A DNA stretch of 39,419 bases. It comes from Rhodoferax sp. (GTDB lineage: Bacteria > Pseudomonadota > Gammaproteobacteria > Burkholderiales > Burkholderiaceae_C). Location: positions 1-39,419 of the forward strand of contig NZ_JAQTMS010000047.1 of NCBI RefSeq assembly GCF_028714215.1, written 5' to 3'. Below the pieces are notes generated by a model. That model was not told the DNA's origin and did no database searches. It was given only the letters and a program-made list of their open reading frames with translations. Position numbers and translations under genes: made by a program. Numbering within the stretch: the first letter of the stretch is position 1; every line of letters starts with the position of its first letter. Positions 28,686 to 36,699 of this stretch are shown here, piece by piece.

Positions 28686-28800
28686 GGGCAAAGGTCTCGC
28701 CTACACCTTGCTAAGGATGCTGACGTGACCGGGGCTAAAAGCCCGTCTTGACGATCACGCCACGGCAGCCATTGACTGCTCAAGCTACTCCCCTTTGGAG
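28686..28800 (-). ncRNA. yybP-ykoY (Mn2+) riboswitch in the LysR-regulator leader
   Basis: Reading the minus strand, P1 is formed by CAAAGG (28797-28792) with CCTTTG (28694-28689). The two invariant loop segments of this class are both present: GGAGTAGC (28791-28784) and GCGAGACC (28700-28693), with intervening stems including ACGGGCTTTTAGCCCC. Known biology: this class binds Mn2+ and usually controls exporters (MntP, P-type ATPases, TerC or UPF0016 proteins). Here it points toward a LysR-type gene 99 bases downstream, and away from the ATPase. No other gene lies between. Confidence 0.87.
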
Positions 28801-28803
28801 GGG

Positions 28804-28827
28804 GTGTTCCGGTTTGCGCCGGAACAC
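28804..28827 (-). other. Perfect 9-bp hairpin at the 5' end of the riboswitch leader
   Basis: GTGTTCCGG pairs perfectly with CCGGAACAC around a six-base loop. It starts at the predicted transcription start of the LysR leader, so it would be the first structure to form, immediately 5' of the riboswitch; a protective or folding-guide role is possible. The following CCCC could alternatively pair with the conserved GGGG of the riboswitch. Confidence 0.5.
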
Positions 28828-28835
28828 GCAATTTG

Positions 28836-28864
28836 TTTATAGCAGAACCTATCTTGCGCGGCAA
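28836..28864 (-). promoter_or_regulatory. sigma70 promoter for the riboswitch-LysR transcript
   Basis: On the minus strand TTGCCG (28864-28859) and TATAAA (28841-28836) are separated by exactly 17 bp. Transcription would start near 28829, just ahead of the 5' hairpin and riboswitch, which supports the orientation assigned to the riboswitch. Confidence 0.62.
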
Positions 28865-28883
28865 TCACTATTCCGATGACAAA

Positions 28884-28902
28884 GCATTGCGAATCGCAAT
28901 GC
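28884..28902. promoter_or_regulatory. LysR-type operator, site 1 (perfect palindrome)
   Basis: GCATTGCGAATCGCAATGC is a perfect palindrome with 9-bp arms and one central base. Within it TTGCGAATCGCAA is the T-N11-A arrangement typical of LysR recognition sites. It lies between the LysR gene and the ATPase, centred about 64 bp upstream of the predicted start of the LysR transcript. Confidence 0.65.
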
Positions 28903-28907
28903 AAGCC

Positions 28908-28920
28908 ATTGCATGGCAAT
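28908..28920. promoter_or_regulatory. LysR-type operator, site 2
   Basis: ATTGCATGGCAAT repeats the half-sites ATTGC/GCAAT of site 1 with a 3-bp instead of 5-bp spacer. The centres of the two sites are 21 bp apart, two helical turns, the usual layout of a LysR tetramer bound to a recognition and an activation site. Confidence 0.55.
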
Positions 28921-29107
28921 TTTTTGCTATTCATTTCTTTATCCGAGGTATCACAAAGTTCAAATTGTTTTTGACCGTCAATGCTTCCATACTGGGGTCA
29001 ACGAACGGCGACTGGGGCGGCCAATGCCGGTTCGTGCAGCTCGCCAATCCAGGCGAAAAAAGTGCCGGGGACGGAGCTGAGGATTGGTCCCGCAAAGGAG
29101 TCATTTC
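28921..29107 (+). promoter_or_regulatory. Leader of the P-type ATPase gene
   Basis: No gene or riboswitch is seen in this plus-strand leader. A modest promoter candidate TTGTTT (28965-28970), 17 bp, CATACT (28988-28993) is present, about 50 bp downstream of the LysR-type sites. The poor match to consensus would fit a promoter that needs an activator. AAAGGAG (29094-29100) is the ribosome site for ATG 29108. Confidence 0.35.
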
Positions 29108-32100
29108 ATGCAAGACAAAGAAGCCCACGGCAAGCCGGTCGACGAACTTGTTGACAGCTTGCGGACCCACCTGGAACAGGGTCTGACCGGACAGGAGGCA
29201 CAGACGCGTCTGGCGAAGTTTGGCCTGAACGAATTGAGCGGGCGGCCACGACCTGGATTTTTGACCCTTCTGTGGGATCAGTTCAACAACTACCTGGTCA
29301 TCATTCTTGTGCTCGCCGCGCTCATCTCGCTGGCCTTGGGTGAGTATCTGGATTCGGTCGCCATCATGTTCATTGTGGTGCTGAACGCAGTGGTCGGCGT
29401 GATTCAGGAATCGAAGGCGGAACAGGCGCTGGCGGCGTTGAAAAAGATGTCGGCGCCCAAGGCGCAAGTCATACGCGATGGCCGGCAGATAACCATCCCG
29501 GGGCGTGAACTGGTCGGTGGCGACATTGTCCTGCTGGAAGCTGGCAACTATGTTCCGGCCGATTTGCGGCTGGTGGAAAGCGTCAATCTGAAAATCGAGG
29601 AGGCTTCGCTGACCGGCGAATCGGTGCCGGTGGAGAAGAATGCCGGGGTTGTGCTGGACAAGGAAATTCCCTTGGGAGATCGCAAGAACAGCGCCTTCAT
29701 GGGCACCTTGATCAGCTATGGCCGTGGGCGCGGACTGGTGACCGGCACCGGCATGAACACGCAGATCGGCCTGATCGCCGAGATGATCGAGTCGTTCGAG
29801 GACGAGGACACGCCGTTGCAGAGCAAGCTGGAGCATCTGGGCAAGGTTCTGGGCACCTCCTGCCTGGCGGTCTGCGCCCTGGTGTTTGTCTACGGCCTGT
29901 TTCGGGATACGCATCTGGCGGAGGCCCTGAACAGCGGTTTCCTGAATTACCTGGAGCTGGAGAAGAAGGACATCATCAATCTGTTCATGACGGCGGTCAG
30001 CCTGGCCATCGCCGCCGTGCCGGAAGGTCTGCCGGCCATCGTCACCATCTGTCTGGCCCTGGGGATGCAGCGCATGATCAAGCACCATGCATTGATCCGC
30101 AAACTTCCGGCCGTCGAAACGCTGGGTTGTGCCACGGTGGTCTGCTCCGACAAGACCGGGACCCTGACGCAGAACGAAATGACCGTGGTCCAAGCCTGGA
30201 CCGGCGGCAAGCGCTTGAGCATCACGGGAGAAGGCTACAGCCCCAGCGGCGAGTTCTTCATCGGCGCCAACCCGTTTGTGCCGCGGACCGATCCGGACGC
30301 GACCCTTCTGCTACAGGGCGCGCTGGTCTGCAACGACGCCAAACTGGAGGAAAAGCGCGACACATCCGGCGCTCCCTCGTGGCAGATCATCGGCGACCCG
30401 ACCGAGGCCGCCATGGTGGTTTGCGCCGCCAAGAGCGGCTACCGGCGCAACGAAATGGAACAGGCGTTGCCACGGATCCAGGAAATCCCTTTTGATTCCG
30501 ACAGAAAGCGCATGACAACGCTGCACCGGGTCGATCGCATGCATGCCCAGGCCGCCGCGCCGGGCTTCAGCTATCCGCCGGTGATCGCTTTCGTCAAGGG
30601 CGCGCCGGACGTGATTCTGGATTTGTGCGGCCAAAGGCTGGAGGCTGGCCAGACCAGCGAACTGACGCAGGACATGCGCCGACGGATACTCGAACAAAAC
30701 AGCGACATGGCCAGCCAGGCCTTGCGCGTGCTGGCCGTGGCCTATCGCCCACTGCCGGAACTGCCGGCCAGCGTGACGCCGGAAACGGTCGAGCAGGACC
30801 TGGTCTTCGTCGGGCTGCTGGGCATGATAGACCCACCGCGGCCGGAGGTGGTGGAAGCCTTGAAACTGGCGCGCGGCGCCGGTCTCAAGTGCGTCATGGT
30901 GACCGGCGACTACAAGGACACGGCCGAGGCCATCGCCCGCGATATCGGCTTGCTGACCCCGGGTGGGCTGGTGTTGACCGGGCCGGAAATTGAAAAGCTC
31001 AGCGATCAGGAACTGGGGGCCAGGGTCGATCAGCTCGACGTCTGCTGCCGGGTTTCGCCGCAGCACAAGACGCGCATCGTTGACGCCCTGAAGGCGCGTG
31101 GCCACGTCGTGGCGATGACCGGTGATGGGGTCAACGACGCACCGGCACTGAAGCGGGCCAATATCGGCATCGCCATGGGCATCACCGGCACCGATGTCGC
31201 CAAACAGACCGCCGACATGGTTCTCACCGATGACAATTTCGCCAGCATCGTGGCGGCCATCGAGCAGGGGCGGATCATCTACTCCAACATCCGCAAGTTC
31301 GTCTACTTTCTGCTGGCCTGCAACGTGGGAGAAATTCTCATCATCTTCGGTGCCATGTTGGTGGGCTTGCCGATTCCCCTGCGGCCGGTGCAACTGCTTT
31401 GGTTGAACCTTGTCAGCGACGGTGCGCCGGCCCTGGCCTTGGGGCTGGAGAAGGGCGATCCCGACATCATGAAACATAGTCCCCGTCCTGCCAGCGAGCC
31501 GGTCATCAATCGCGACATGGCGATCGGCATTGGCGTGGTCGGACTGGTCGACGCAATTGCCATTCTTGCCGTCTTCTATTTCGCCCTGCAGCGTTACCCC
31601 GAACAACTGATGGCGGCCCAGACCATGGCTTTTGTGGCCTTGTGCAGCTCGGAGCTGATACGCGCCTTTACCGCCCGCTCCGAGTACCACAGCGTTTTTT
31701 CCATCGGTGTGTTTTCCAATCGCTGGATGGTCTGGGCCGTCGGGGTTTCGTTTCTGCTGGTGCTGCTGGTGGTGTACGTGCCGTTCCTGCGGCCCTTCTT
31801 CGACACCGTGCCGCTGACCGTCGCAGACTGGCTGTTGATGCTGCCGTTCTTCTTCGCCTCGCCGCTGGCGATGGAACTGCTCAAGGTTTACTTCCGCCGG
31901 CGCAAGACGATAAGCCCGCAAGCGACGTCAACCCAGCGCCGTGCCACCGCGGGCGCCGATCTGGCGCCGCCAGCCGAAAAACTCGGGTCCGCTGCGCAAC
32001 GCTTCGGTGAACCGGCCAAAATGCAGCGGATACTGATTCCGGTCGACGGTTCCCGCAATAGCCAGTTCGCGGTGCAGCAAGTGATTCGGGAGTTCATGAG

Positions 32101-32527
32101 CAACAGCGCCATGGAGATTCACTTGCTGAACGTGCAGCCGCACTTCAACCGGGACGTCGCGCGGTTTGCCAGCCGCAAGGACCGGCACAGTTACCACCAC
32201 GACCAATCCGAGAAGGTGCTTGGCCCGATCCGGCAGATGCTGGACAACTTCAGCATTCCCTACTCGGTGCACCGCGAGGTCGGTGAGCGGGCCAAACTCA
32301 TCACCGATAGCGCCCGGCGCCTGCACTGCGACCGCATCGTGATGAGCACGGCGCGCAAGAATTCGCTCACGCGGTTGCTCGAAAACTCGCTGACCAACAA
32401 GGTCATCGCACTGACCTCGGTGCCAGTTGAAGTGGTGGCCGGCGACGCGGTGTCGAAGTGGGAGCGCTATGGCATCCCGGCCGGCCTTGGGGTGGCGATC
32501 GCGCTTTTGCTGGCGGTCACGGATTAA
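29108..32527 (+). CDS. P2A-type (Ca2+/Mn2+-like) P-type ATPase fused to a UspA domain
   Basis: 1139 residues. ATG 29108 follows AAAGGAG. Residues 1-70 are the cation-ATPase N-terminal domain; then the actuator with TGES ([12 protein letters not shown]), phosphorylation motif SDKTGTLT (D348), nucleotide-binding domain with KGAPD, and hinge [12 protein letters not shown]. Cation-site residues of SERCA-type pumps are kept: PEGLPA in M4 (E306), NVGE in M5 (N739, E742), NLVSDG in M6 (N767, D771). Yeast PMR1's M6 glutamine linked to Mn2+ selectivity is replaced here by Leu. Ordinary members end near 900 residues; this one continues with a UspA domain (972-1110, [14 protein letters not shown]) and a final hydrophobic segment. 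Inner-membrane cation export is predicted; Ca2+ versus Mn2+ is open, though the neighbouring Mn2+-type riboswitch hints at manganese. Confidence 0.92.
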   Translation: MQDKEAHGKPVDELVDSLRTHLEQGLTGQEAQTRLAKFGLNELSGRPRPGFLTLLWDQFNNYLVIILVLAALISLALGEYLDSVAIMFIVVLNAVVGVIQESKAEQALAALKKMSAPKAQVIRDGRQITIPGRELVGGDIVLLEAGNYVPADLRLVESVNLKIEEASLTGESVPVEKNAGVVLDKEIPLGDRKNSAFMGTLISYGRGRGLVTGTGMNTQIGLIAEMIESFEDEDTPLQSKLEHLGKVLGTSCLAVCALVFVYGLFRDTHLAEALNSGFLNYLELEKKDIINLFMTAVSLAIAAVPEGLPAIVTICLALGMQRMIKHHALIRKLPAVETLGCATVVCSDKTGTLTQNEMTVVQAWTGGKRLSITGEGYSPSGEFFIGANPFVPRTDPDATLLLQGALVCNDAKLEEKRDTSGAPSWQIIGDPTEAAMVVCAAKSGYRRNEMEQALPRIQEIPFDSDRKRMTTLHRVDRMHAQAAAPGFSYPPVIAFVKGAPDVILDLCGQRLEAGQTSELTQDMRRRILEQNSDMASQALRVLAVAYRPLPELPASVTPETVEQDLVFVGLLGMIDPPRPEVVEALKLARGAGLKCVMVTGDYKDTAEAIARDIGLLTPGGLVLTGPEIEKLSDQELGARVDQLDVCCRVSPQHKTRIVDALKARGHVVAMTGDGVNDAPALKRANIGIAMGITGTDVAKQTADMVLTDDNFASIVAAIEQGRIIYSNIRKFVYFLLACNVGEILIIFGAMLVGLPIPLRPVQLLWLNLVSDGAPALALGLEKGDPDIMKHSPRPASEPVINRDMAIGIGVVGLVDAIAILAVFYFALQRYPEQLMAAQTMAFVALCSSELIRAFTARSEYHSVFSIGVFSNRWMVWAVGVSFLLVLLVVYVPFLRPFFDTVPLTVADWLLMLPFFFASPLAMELLKVYFRRRKTISPQATSTQRRATAGADLAPPAEKLGSAAQRFGEPAKMQRILIPVDGSRNSQFAVQQVIREFMSNSAMEIHLLNVQPHFNRDVARFASRKDRHSYHHDQSEKVLGPIRQMLDNFSIPYSVHREVGERAKLITDSARRLHCDRIVMSTARKNSLTRLLENSLTNKVIALTSVPVEVVAGDAVSKWERYGIPAGLGVAIALLLAVTD

Positions 32528-32570
32528 GGCTGGTTCACACTGCTTGCGAGAAGCGTTGTGCGTCAAGGAG

Positions 32571-32590
32571 GCGGCAGGGGATGCCGCTTT
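32571..32590. terminator. Hairpin between the ATPase and the convergent fabD-like gene
   Basis: GCGGCA (32571-32576) pairs with TGCCGC (32582-32587) and is followed by TTT on the plus strand. The other strand lacks a T-run (CTCCTT). A short stem and T-run make it a moderate terminator, mainly for the ATPase. Confidence 0.45.
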
Positions 32591-32598
32591 GTGCCGCC

Positions 32599-33552
32599 CT
32601 ACGCTGTTTTTTCCAGCGTGCGCAGCAAGGTCTCCAGGGTTTGAACATTCTCGACATTGAGGCAGCGCACCTTGAGGCCCCGGTGGTCCGCCGTAGCCTG
32701 GTTGAAGGTGCTCAGCAGATGCTTGGGGCCGATTTCAACAAAGGTGTCGACGCCGTCATCAAGCATGGTGTTGACGCTATCCTCCCAGCGCACCGGCTGG
32801 TAGACATGCTGGTCCAGCAACTGGCGGATGTCGTCATTGCGGGAAAGGTAGTTGGCCGTCACGTTGCTGACCACTTTTTTGCCCGGTTGGGCCATCGTCA
32901 CGCTGCGCATCAGTTCATGCAATTGCTGGCCGGCACCCTTGAGCAAACTGGTATGAAACGGCCCGCTGACGTTGAGGAACGTGGCCGCCGCGGCACCCCG
33001 GCGCAGCGCCAGTTCAGCCGCTTTTTCAACCGCCGCGGCATAGCCGGCAACGATGATTTGATTCGGGCAGTTGAAGTTGGAACATTCGATCAGCCCCTGG
33101 TCCTTGGCCTGCTCGACAATTCGCTGGACCGTCGGTCGGTCCAGGCCGGTAATCCAGCACATCTTGCCCAAGCCCTGGGGCACCGCGTTTTGCATCAGGA
33201 TGCCGCGCTGGCGCACCAGCTTGACGCTGTCTTCAAAGCGAAAGACCCCGGCATAGACCAGGGCCGCGTATTCGCCCAGACTGAAGCCGGCTGTCACATC
33301 GGCGGCGAAGCCATGGGCCTGCACAACCTGCAACAGCGCCAGCGTCGTCGTGTGAATGGCCGGCTGGGCATTTTCGGTTTTCAGCAGTTCGGCTTCCGGC
33401 CCAGCGCGGCAGAGACGGCGGATGTCCATGCCCAGCACCTCATTGGCCTGTTCGAAGACCGCCGCCGCCGCCGGATAACGGTCGGCCAGTTCCATCCCCA
33501 TGCCCACATAGTGGGTCCCTTGTCCCGGGAAAACAAATGCGAACTTGCTCAT
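32599..33552 (-). CDS. FabD-like malonyl-CoA:ACP acyltransferase (paralogue)
   Basis: 317 residues. It begins with the family motif VFPGQG, has nucleophile S91 in GFSLGEYAAL, R116 in VRQRG (carboxylate binding, predicting malonyl rather than acetyl transfer) and H200 in GPFHTSLL; these fall one position from E. coli FabD S92, R117 and H201. Differences: GQGTHYVGMG replaces the usual GQGSQ, and GFS replaces GHS. No other fatty-acid or polyketide genes lie near, so it is probably not the housekeeping fabD but a specialised copy. ATG 33552 overlaps the upstream kinase gene (ATGA), so both are made together. Confidence 0.85.
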   Translation of the reverse strand: MSKFAFVFPGQGTHYVGMGMELADRYPAAAAVFEQANEVLGMDIRRLCRAGPEAELLKTENAQPAIHTTTLALLQVVQAHGFAADVTAGFSLGEYAALVYAGVFRFEDSVKLVRQRGILMQNAVPQGLGKMCWITGLDRPTVQRIVEQAKDQGLIECSNFNCPNQIIVAGYAAAVEKAAELALRRGAAAATFLNVSGPFHTSLLKGAGQQLHELMRSVTMAQPGKKVVSNVTANYLSRNDDIRQLLDQHVYQPVRWEDSVNTMLDDGVDTFVEIGPKHLLSTFNQATADHRGLKVRCLNVENVQTLETLLRTLEKTA

Positions 33553-35036
33553 GAATCAGCAATAAGGGGGCCTTCGTCAGCCGTCAGTGGTTCCAGTGTT
33601 TGCACCTGTTGCGCCAGCACTTCCAGCGTTGCCTCGGAGGCGTCGTGCCCCAGGGCCGCGCGCGCCAGGATGCGTTCGCGCAGTTGCGCTGGCGTGGCCG
33701 GCGGCGCCAGAATGCCGAAGGCGGCGCCGGTCTGTGCGGCAAGCTGGCGAAAGTCCGCCCGCTCGGCGCGTTTCAGGAAGGTGGCGTCGACAACCACCGA
33801 CCAGCCGGCGCGCAGCAGCATTTCGGCCAACTGGCGCAGGCGCTGATAGGTCTCGGCGCTGGCCTTGGCGCTGTAAATGCCGGCGTTGCTGCCCGAGTCG
33901 CTATGCGCGGTGCTGGCCAACCCGAACCGGCGTTTGCGCTCCACATCCGAGCGCAGTCGCAGGGTCGACGCCTGTGGGTCGTTTTGCAGCAGTGCCGCGG
34001 CGGCAGTGGTCTTGCCGCAGCCCGACAGCCCGTGCGTGATCACCAGCCGCACCGGCGGTGGCGCCACCAAGCGTTCCGCCAGCGCCACATAAGCCACCAC
34101 TTCGTTGTCGTCGCCCCGGGTCTGCGAGCTGCGAATGGCCGCCACCTTGGCCCGCACCAAGGCCCGGTAAACCGCATAGAAGCGCAGCACCAGCGCCGCT
34201 TCGTAATCGCCGCTGCGGCTTAACACCTCGTTCACAAACCAGGTGGACAACCCCGGCTGGCCGTGCGCCAGCAGGTCGACGTAGGTAAAGGCGACCTCGC
34301 TGGCGACGTCGATCCAGCGCAGCTCTTCGCTGAATTCGATGCAGTCGAACAGCCGCACTTTTTGGTCGATCAGGACCAGATTGGCCAGGTGCAGGTCGCC
34401 GTGGCATTCACGCACCCAGCCGGCGCGTTGGCGAGCTTCGAACACAGGCGTGAGCTGCTTGAATTGGGTCTCGGTCCAGACCCGCAAGGCCGTCAACCGG
34501 GCCCGCAAACCCGGGATCGGCAGATCATCGAAGTTCTGTCGCACCGGCGCTGCTATTTGCGGCGCCGACCCGAAGCGCGACGCTGGCGGCGCCACCGCGG
34601 CCGTGGCGTGAAAAGCGACCAGCGTATCGGCCAGATCGGACAGATGGCGTGGCTCCAGTTCGCCGCGGGCGCAGACCCGGTCCAGGCGGCCCGTTTCATC
34701 GAAGCGGCGCATCTTGACCGCGTACTCGATCGGTGCGTCCTGGCCGGCGAAGCGCGGATCCTGCGGCGTATTGAAAATGCCCACCACCTCCAGGTAGAGG
34801 TCGGGCGCAAAGCGGCGGTTCAGGCGCAGCTCATCCTGGCAACTGCGCTGGCGTTGCGCCAGAGTGCTGAAGTCCAGAAAAGGCAGGCGCAGAGGCTTCT
34901 TGATCTTGTAGGCGAAATCACCTGCCAGCAGCAGCCACGAAATATGGGTTTGGACCAGTTCGACGCTTTGCGTCGCGTCAGGATAGCGCTGCGACTCCAG
35001 CAAGGCCTGGATCAGCGGGGGCAGGTTGGACTCCAT
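33549..35036 (-). CDS. APH-like kinase fused to a P-loop (AAA/zeta-type) ATP-binding domain
   Basis: 495 residues from ATG 35036; a longer frame to 35198 lacks family similarity in its extra 54 residues. The N-terminal half (about 30-300) is an aminoglycoside-phosphotransferase-like kinase with the catalytic loop CHGDLHLANL (H212-D214) and metal-binding FDCIEF (D231). The C-terminal half has Walker A GLSGCGKTT (336-344) and SDVERKRRFG, as in gluconate-kinase/zeta-toxin-like nucleotide kinases. This two-kinase architecture is widespread in proteobacteria with no well-established substrate. No strong ribosome site is visible. It is coupled to the FabD-like gene downstream, an unusual pairing. 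Confidence 0.85.
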   Translation of the reverse strand: MESNLPPLIQALLESQRYPDATQSVELVQTHISWLLLAGDFAYKIKKPLRLPFLDFSTLAQRQRSCQDELRLNRRFAPDLYLEVVGIFNTPQDPRFAGQDAPIEYAVKMRRFDETGRLDRVCARGELEPRHLSDLADTLVAFHATAAVAPPASRFGSAPQIAAPVRQNFDDLPIPGLRARLTALRVWTETQFKQLTPVFEARQRAGWVRECHGDLHLANLVLIDQKVRLFDCIEFSEELRWIDVASEVAFTYVDLLAHGQPGLSTWFVNEVLSRSGDYEAALVLRFYAVYRALVRAKVAAIRSSQTRGDDNEVVAYVALAERLVAPPPVRLVITHGLSGCGKTTAAAALLQNDPQASTLRLRSDVERKRRFGLASTAHSDSGSNAGIYSAKASAETYQRLRQLAEMLLRAGWSVVVDATFLKRAERADFRQLAAQTGAAFGILAPPATPAQLRERILARAALGHDASEATLEVLAQQVQTLEPLTADEGPLIADS

Positions 35037-35190
35037 AAGCGTCAATGATGCCAGATTCCGCCATGACGGCCGGCACGCGGGAAGCCCGAAAGACCTGCCA
35101 TCAGGGGAAAATGCGCGGTAATTGTCCTCAGGCTGTCGGTGATCAATATATCCCCCATTTGGGGGATGGACAAAGAAGGCTAGAGGTGCA
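35037..35190. promoter_or_regulatory. Divergent region with a perfect C5/G5 palindrome
   Basis: ATCCCCCATTTGGGGGAT (35150-35167) is a perfect palindrome with 8-bp arms and a TT centre. It ends 23 bases before the start of the zinc-ribbon gene and lies about 115 bases upstream of the kinase gene, so a bound dimeric regulator would most directly affect the plus-strand operon. No clear sigma70 promoter could be picked. Confidence 0.5.
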
Positions 35191-35526
35191 ATGATCACTC
35201 CCCTCGGGGAAACTTACTTACTTGATTCCCAATCTATCCACACATCTCCCTGCATGAATTGGCGTGGGGTGTGGCTTAGCCCCGAAACACGTTATTGCGA
35301 TCAGAGGCACCCATTCAAAATGACCAGGCCACCCTCCAGTTTCAATGATTTTCCGCACCGTCGGGCGGTTTCATGTCCCCGTTGCGTCTCCGCCATGCGC
35401 CGAGCGCCGCGTAACGTGCTGATGCGTCTCTTTATCGGGAGCAAGCATTACCAGTGTCTCAAATGCAACAGGAACTATCTGCAATGGCTGTTTGGCCTGC
35501 TGATAGGGCTGGGATCTCTCCGATGA
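35191..35526 (+). CDS. Small zinc-ribbon protein
   Basis: 111 residues. ATG 35191 has GAGG four bases upstream; a later ATG (35320) would give a 68-residue protein containing only the conserved-looking part. Cysteine pairs C62-x-x-C65 (SCPRC) and C89-x-x-C92 (QCLKC) form a zinc ribbon, with basic residues between them (MRRAPRNVLMRLFIGSKHYQ), followed by a short hydrophobic tail (LQWLFGLLIGLG). It overlaps the glycosyltransferase start by four bases (ATGA). I do not recognise a named family; a membrane-associated partner or regulator of the downstream enzyme is a guess from coupling. Confidence 0.62.
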   Translation: MITPLGETYLLDSQSIHTSPCMNWRGVWLSPETRYCDQRHPFKMTRPPSSFNDFPHRRAVSCPRCVSAMRRAPRNVLMRLFIGSKHYQCLKCNRNYLQWLFGLLIGLGSLR

Positions 35527-36635
35527 CCGATCTCCTGGGTCTTTTACCCTTCTCCTCCTTTGCCGCCGCCGGCGTGTCCTTGCTGGCGACGCTGCTGGTG
35601 CTGGTGACCTTGCCCTGGCACAGGCACCTGAGCCTGGACAGCACTTTTGGCGTGCAAAGGAATCACTGCCGACCGACCCCCCGTGTGGGTGGCATCGGTG
35701 TGGTGGCGGGGGTGCTGGTGGGCTGCCTGCTGGCCCAACCCCATCGTCAAAGCTTGCTCTGGCCGCTGTTGCTGGCGGGTCTTCCGGCCTTTGTCTTTGG
35801 CTTGACCGAAGACCTGACCAAGCGCGTCAGCGTGCGAGCCCGGCTGCTGGCCACCCTGGCCTGTGGTGCGCTGGGCTACGCCATGACGGGTTATTCGATT
35901 ACCGACGTCAACGTGATGGGGTTCGACTGGCTGCTCGGCTTCAGCGTCTTCTCGGTGGCTTTCACGGCGTTTGCCGTCGGCGGCGTGGCCAATGCCATCA
36001 ACATCATTGACGGCATGAACGGTCTGGCCAGCGGCAGCGTGATCATCATCCTGGTCAGTTTTGCCTGGCTGTGCCATGCGTTGGGGGATCTCGACCTGAC
36101 CTTAAGTTGTCTGATCCTGGGCGGCGCGGTGGTCGGTTTTATGCTGGTGAACTGGCCCCTGGGCAAGATTTTCCTGGGCGATGGCGGTGCCTACTTTCTG
36201 GGCTTCAGCGTGGCCTGGCTGGCCGTGCTGTTGCTGGCCCGCCACCCGGAGGTATCGGCCTGGTCGCCGCTGCTGGTATGCGGCCTGCCAATTCTGGAGG
36301 TCTTGTTCAGCATATTGCGGCGTTGGCGTCGACGCCAGAAAATCGGTGCCCCGGACTGCCTGCACTTGCACAGCTTGATCAACCGCCGTCTGACGCGGCG
36401 CCTGCTGCCCCATGCCAGTCCGCTGGCGCGCAACTCGGCCACCGGCGCTGTCATGTGTTGCGGCGAAATTTTGCCGGCGTACATTGCGCTGCACTGGGCC
36501 GGCGATACGCTGTTCCTGGTACTGGCCTTTTCCCTTTGTGCGCTGCTGTACTCGGCCGTCTACGCCCGGCTGACCCAGTTCCGTTGGTGTATCGGCGCCT
36601 TGACTTTGCGCGATCCAGTGGATGTAGGCGCCTGA
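35523..36635 (+). CDS. WecA/MraY-family undecaprenyl-phosphate sugar-1-phosphate transferase
   Basis: 370 residues with about 10-11 predicted membrane helices. Family motifs in order: RPTPRVGGIG (substrate loop), FVFGLTEDLTKRV (the catalytic Asp cluster region), NIIDGMNGLASG (the N-x-x-DG motif), and FLGDGGAYFLGF. A cytoplasmic loop near the C-terminus carries HLHSLINRR, comparable to the HIHH-type motif of WecA. The reaction expected is transfer of a hexosamine-1-phosphate to undecaprenyl phosphate, starting O-antigen, exopolysaccharide or another glycan. No other polysaccharide genes are visible, so the product is unknown. ATG 35523 overlaps the zinc-ribbon gene stop. Confidence 0.9.
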   Translation: MTDLLGLLPFSSFAAAGVSLLATLLVLVTLPWHRHLSLDSTFGVQRNHCRPTPRVGGIGVVAGVLVGCLLAQPHRQSLLWPLLLAGLPAFVFGLTEDLTKRVSVRARLLATLACGALGYAMTGYSITDVNVMGFDWLLGFSVFSVAFTAFAVGGVANAINIIDGMNGLASGSVIIILVSFAWLCHALGDLDLTLSCLILGGAVVGFMLVNWPLGKIFLGDGGAYFLGFSVAWLAVLLLARHPEVSAWSPLLVCGLPILEVLFSILRRWRRRQKIGAPDCLHLHSLINRRLTRRLLPHASPLARNSATGAVMCCGEILPAYIALHWAGDTLFLVLAFSLCALLYSAVYARLTQFRWCIGALTLRDPVDVGA

Positions 36636-36699
36636 ACAGGTCGGCAGCCGCCTCACGCAGCGAACCGGAGGTTTCTCCGCGGCTTGCCAAAGCCCAGCG

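Noticed and set aside
28686..29107. Riboswitch acting directly on the P-type ATPase
   Set aside because: The conserved segments GGAGTAGC and GCGAGACC read only on the minus strand, and the matching promoter also points that way. The plus-strand leader has no second copy.
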